From an uncultured beta proteobacterium (lineage in GTDB: Bacteria > Pseudomonadota > Gammaproteobacteria > Burkholderiales > Burkholderiaceae_C): DNA of 7,065 bases. The notes beneath the pieces were generated by a model. That model was not told where the DNA came from. It saw nothing but the letters and a program-made list of their open reading frames with translations, and did no database searches. The stretch lies in the NCBI GenBank assembly GCA_903928325.1, contig CAIYQF010000199.1, positions 1-7,065 of the forward strand, written 5' to 3'. The position numbers were made by a program, and so were the translations under genes. Positions 6,511 to 7,065 of this stretch are shown here, piece after piece. The first letter of the stretch is position 1; each line of letters begins with the position of its first letter.

Positions 6511-6734
6511 AAAATGATGTTTCTCAGTGACGACGGAGTGCCACTCCGCGCCAGCTTGGCACTAAGGTGGCACGACACCGATAAGGCACTGCCCAGGGGA
6601 GAACATCGCTCAACACAACTTTTTCAGTGCCACGTGCCAAGCAATACATAACAAAAAAGGAAATGCAGATAGAGGGGGTACACGGGGCGCGGGGGAGATT
6701 TATAGAAACTCGTGACACTCTCGGCACGTGGCAC
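6427..6734. repeat. Candidate replication origin: cluster of GTGCCAC/GTGGCAC iterons
   Basis: Seven exact copies of one heptamer occur in both orientations: GTGGCAC at 6427, 6479, 6567 and 6728; GTGCCAC at 6472, 6538 and 6627. Near matches are TTGGCAC (6556), AAGGCAC (6583), GTGCCAA (6634), GTGACAC (6712) and TCGGCAC (6721). Two sets form perfect palindromes: GTGCCACGTGGCAC at 6472-6485 and CGGAGTGCCACTCCG at 6534-6548. The array overlaps the helicase 3' end and fills the gap behind it; that gap, 6511-6737, holds no convincing gene. Iteron clusters beside the initiator/helicase gene are the usual origin plan of satellites and plasmids (P4 ori/crr is an example with a different motif). That this is the origin is inferred; the repeat cluster itself is read directly. 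Isolated single copies also occur inside genes (for example 2062 and 5500), but no other cluster was seen. Confidence 0.65.
6627..6734. other. Inverted 14-mer pair flanking an A-rich and G-run core
   Basis: GTGCCACGTGCCAA (6627-6640) and TCGGCACGTGGCAC (6721-6734; complement GTGCCACGTGCCGA) match at 13 of 14 positions in inverted orientation. Each is a tandem pair of the origin heptamer. Between them the plus strand is A-rich at 6649-6663 and then has three G runs, at 6674-6678, 6684-6687 and 6691-6695, followed by AT-rich GATTTATAGAAA. This could be the melting/initiation core of the origin. Confidence 0.45.
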
Positions 6735-6736
6735 TC

Positions 6737-6947
6737 CGAGGGTGTCCCGAATTTTGTGTAAACGGAGCGAGTGTTAATTCGTCGGCATCCTTTCCCCAAA
6801 TTGAATGGTAAACCGGTTCAGCACGGGCTTCCAATTTTGTACGAGGGTGTCCCGAATTTTGTGTAAACGGAGCGAGTGTTAATTCGTCGGCATCCTTTCC
6901 CCAAATTGAATGGTAAACCGGTTCAGCACGGGCTTCCAATTTTGTAC
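6737..6947. repeat. Perfect 105-bp tandem duplication of an IS256-type terminus
   Basis: Bases from 6737 repeat exactly from 6842 with period 105, and the match runs through 6842/6947 with no mismatch found by eye. Each unit contains, from left to right, the IS end GAGGGTGTCCCGAATTTTGT (at 6738 and 6843), a short spacer, the transposase stop codon (TTA at 6774 and 6879 on the plus strand) and the last 22 or so codons of the transposase on the minus strand. The first unit is therefore a remnant IS end, and the second is the end of the IS copy that continues rightward. The period is a multiple of three, so frames are preserved across it. Confidence 0.9.
6774..6842 (-). pseudogene. Remnant of IS256-family transposase C-terminus (outer copy)
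   Basis: This is a second, identical copy of the last 22-23 codons and stop of the neighbouring transposase (VQNWKPVLNRF onward to MPTN), cut off at 6842 where the inner IS terminus begins. It lacks a start codon and all catalytic residues, so it cannot make a functional protein. It arose either by insertion of one IS copy into another 105 bases from its end or by local duplication. Confidence 0.75.
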
Positions 6948-7065
6948 CGGCATCGTCCACTTCTTGGCAATGTTGTTCAGCGCCAAATAGAACAATTTCA
7001 GCAACGCCTCGTCGCTGGGAAACGAGCCACGGTTCTTCGTGATCTTGCGCAAACTCATATTCACG
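6879..7065 (-). CDS. IS256-family (Mutator-type) transposase, C-terminal fragment
   Basis: The frame enters from the right edge on the minus strand and ends in TAA at 6879-6881. The visible 61 residues, with LRKITKNRGSFPSDEAL, KLFYLALNNIAKKWTMPV and WKPVLNRFTIQFGERMP, closely follow the C-terminal signature of IS256-family DDE transposases (typically about 400 residues; Transposase_mut). The catalytic DDE residues lie upstream, outside the window, so intactness cannot be judged. Its gene points toward the element's origin region and replication genes. A GTG at 7062-7064 is not taken as the start, because the family's conserved region clearly continues upstream. Confidence 0.85.
   Translation of the reverse strand, partial: VNMSLRKITKNRGSFPSDEALLKLFYLALNNIAKKWTMPVQNWKPVLNRFTIQFGERMPTN

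Larger units (their letters stand above)
6738..7065 (-). mobile_element. IS256-family insertion sequence, right part, with doubled terminus
   Basis: The minus-strand transposase C-terminus plus a terminal sequence of the GGGTGTCCC-AATTTTGTGTAAA type identify an IS256-family (Mutator-like) element whose 3' end lies at about 6738 (outer copy) or 6843 (inner copy). The other end and any target-site duplication lie beyond the window. It borders the origin-like repeats directly: the outer terminus is three bases from the last heptamer. Confidence 0.8.

Noticed and set aside
6674..6695. G-quadruplex
   Set aside because: Only three runs of four or more G occur close together; a standard four-run motif is not present on the plus strand, so only the G-run bias is reported.
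6524..6799. Minus-strand frame of 91 codons across the origin-like region
   Set aside because: It starts inside the IS terminus, crosses the iteron cluster, is rich in Cys/Arg/Ser/Pro without any recognisable domain, and has no ribosome binding site that I can see.
6737..6947. CRISPR or other array
   Set aside because: There are only two contiguous units of 105 bases with no spacers, and their content is an IS end with transposase codons.
6700..6960. Minus-strand frame of 86 codons with a 35-residue tandem repeat
   Set aside because: It is an out-of-frame reading of the duplicated IS terminus. The residue repeat appears only because the 105-base DNA duplication is a multiple of three; the IS256-type transposase C-terminus is in another frame.

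Overview
The window looks like a betaproteobacterial (Burkholderiales, perhaps Comamonadaceae-type) chromosome segment carrying a small integrative element. The left part, 1-1514, is housekeeping DNA with GC-rich codon use: the 3' part of pepA (leucyl aminopeptidase), then holC (DNA polymerase III chi subunit) 8 bases later, then a complete tRNA-Ser with anticodon GGA. The host assignment rests on the pepA-holC pair and on protein resemblance recalled from memory; no search was run.

From the 3' end of the tRNA gene to about 6737 lies a compact, plus-strand-only mobile module: a strong intrinsic terminator, a DUF4102-type (P4-like) tyrosine integrase next to the tRNA (the usual position for an element integrated into a tRNA 3' end), an unrecognised basic protein with an internal duplication, an AlpA-type excisionase/regulator, a small helical protein, an archaeo-eukaryotic-type primase (PrimPol-like) and a VapE-family P-loop helicase/ATPase. 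Two gene pairs are joined by ATGA stop/start overlaps (alpA with its downstream gene, primase with helicase), which suggests translationally coupled expression. The gene set int, alpA, primase, VapE resembles replication modules of phage satellites (P4-like elements and PICIs of Gram-negative bacteria). No capsid, packaging, conjugation or cargo gene is visible, so satellite is an inference.

Just after and partly inside the end of the helicase gene, 6427-6734, the heptamer GTGCCAC or its complement GTGGCAC occurs seven times exactly, with several one- or two-mismatch variants. The copies are arranged as palindromes, as tandem pairs and as a long inverted pair around an A-rich then G-run-rich stretch. 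This is the best candidate for the element's replication origin, served by the adjacent primase and helicase.

The right end, from about 6738 to the window edge, is the terminal part of an IS256-family (Mutator-type) insertion sequence with its transposase on the minus strand and its N-terminal part beyond the window. The last 105 bases of this IS end are duplicated perfectly in tandem, so two IS termini lie head to tail, the outer one three bases from the last origin repeat. The right attachment site of the element is not in the window, so it is either farther right or lost.
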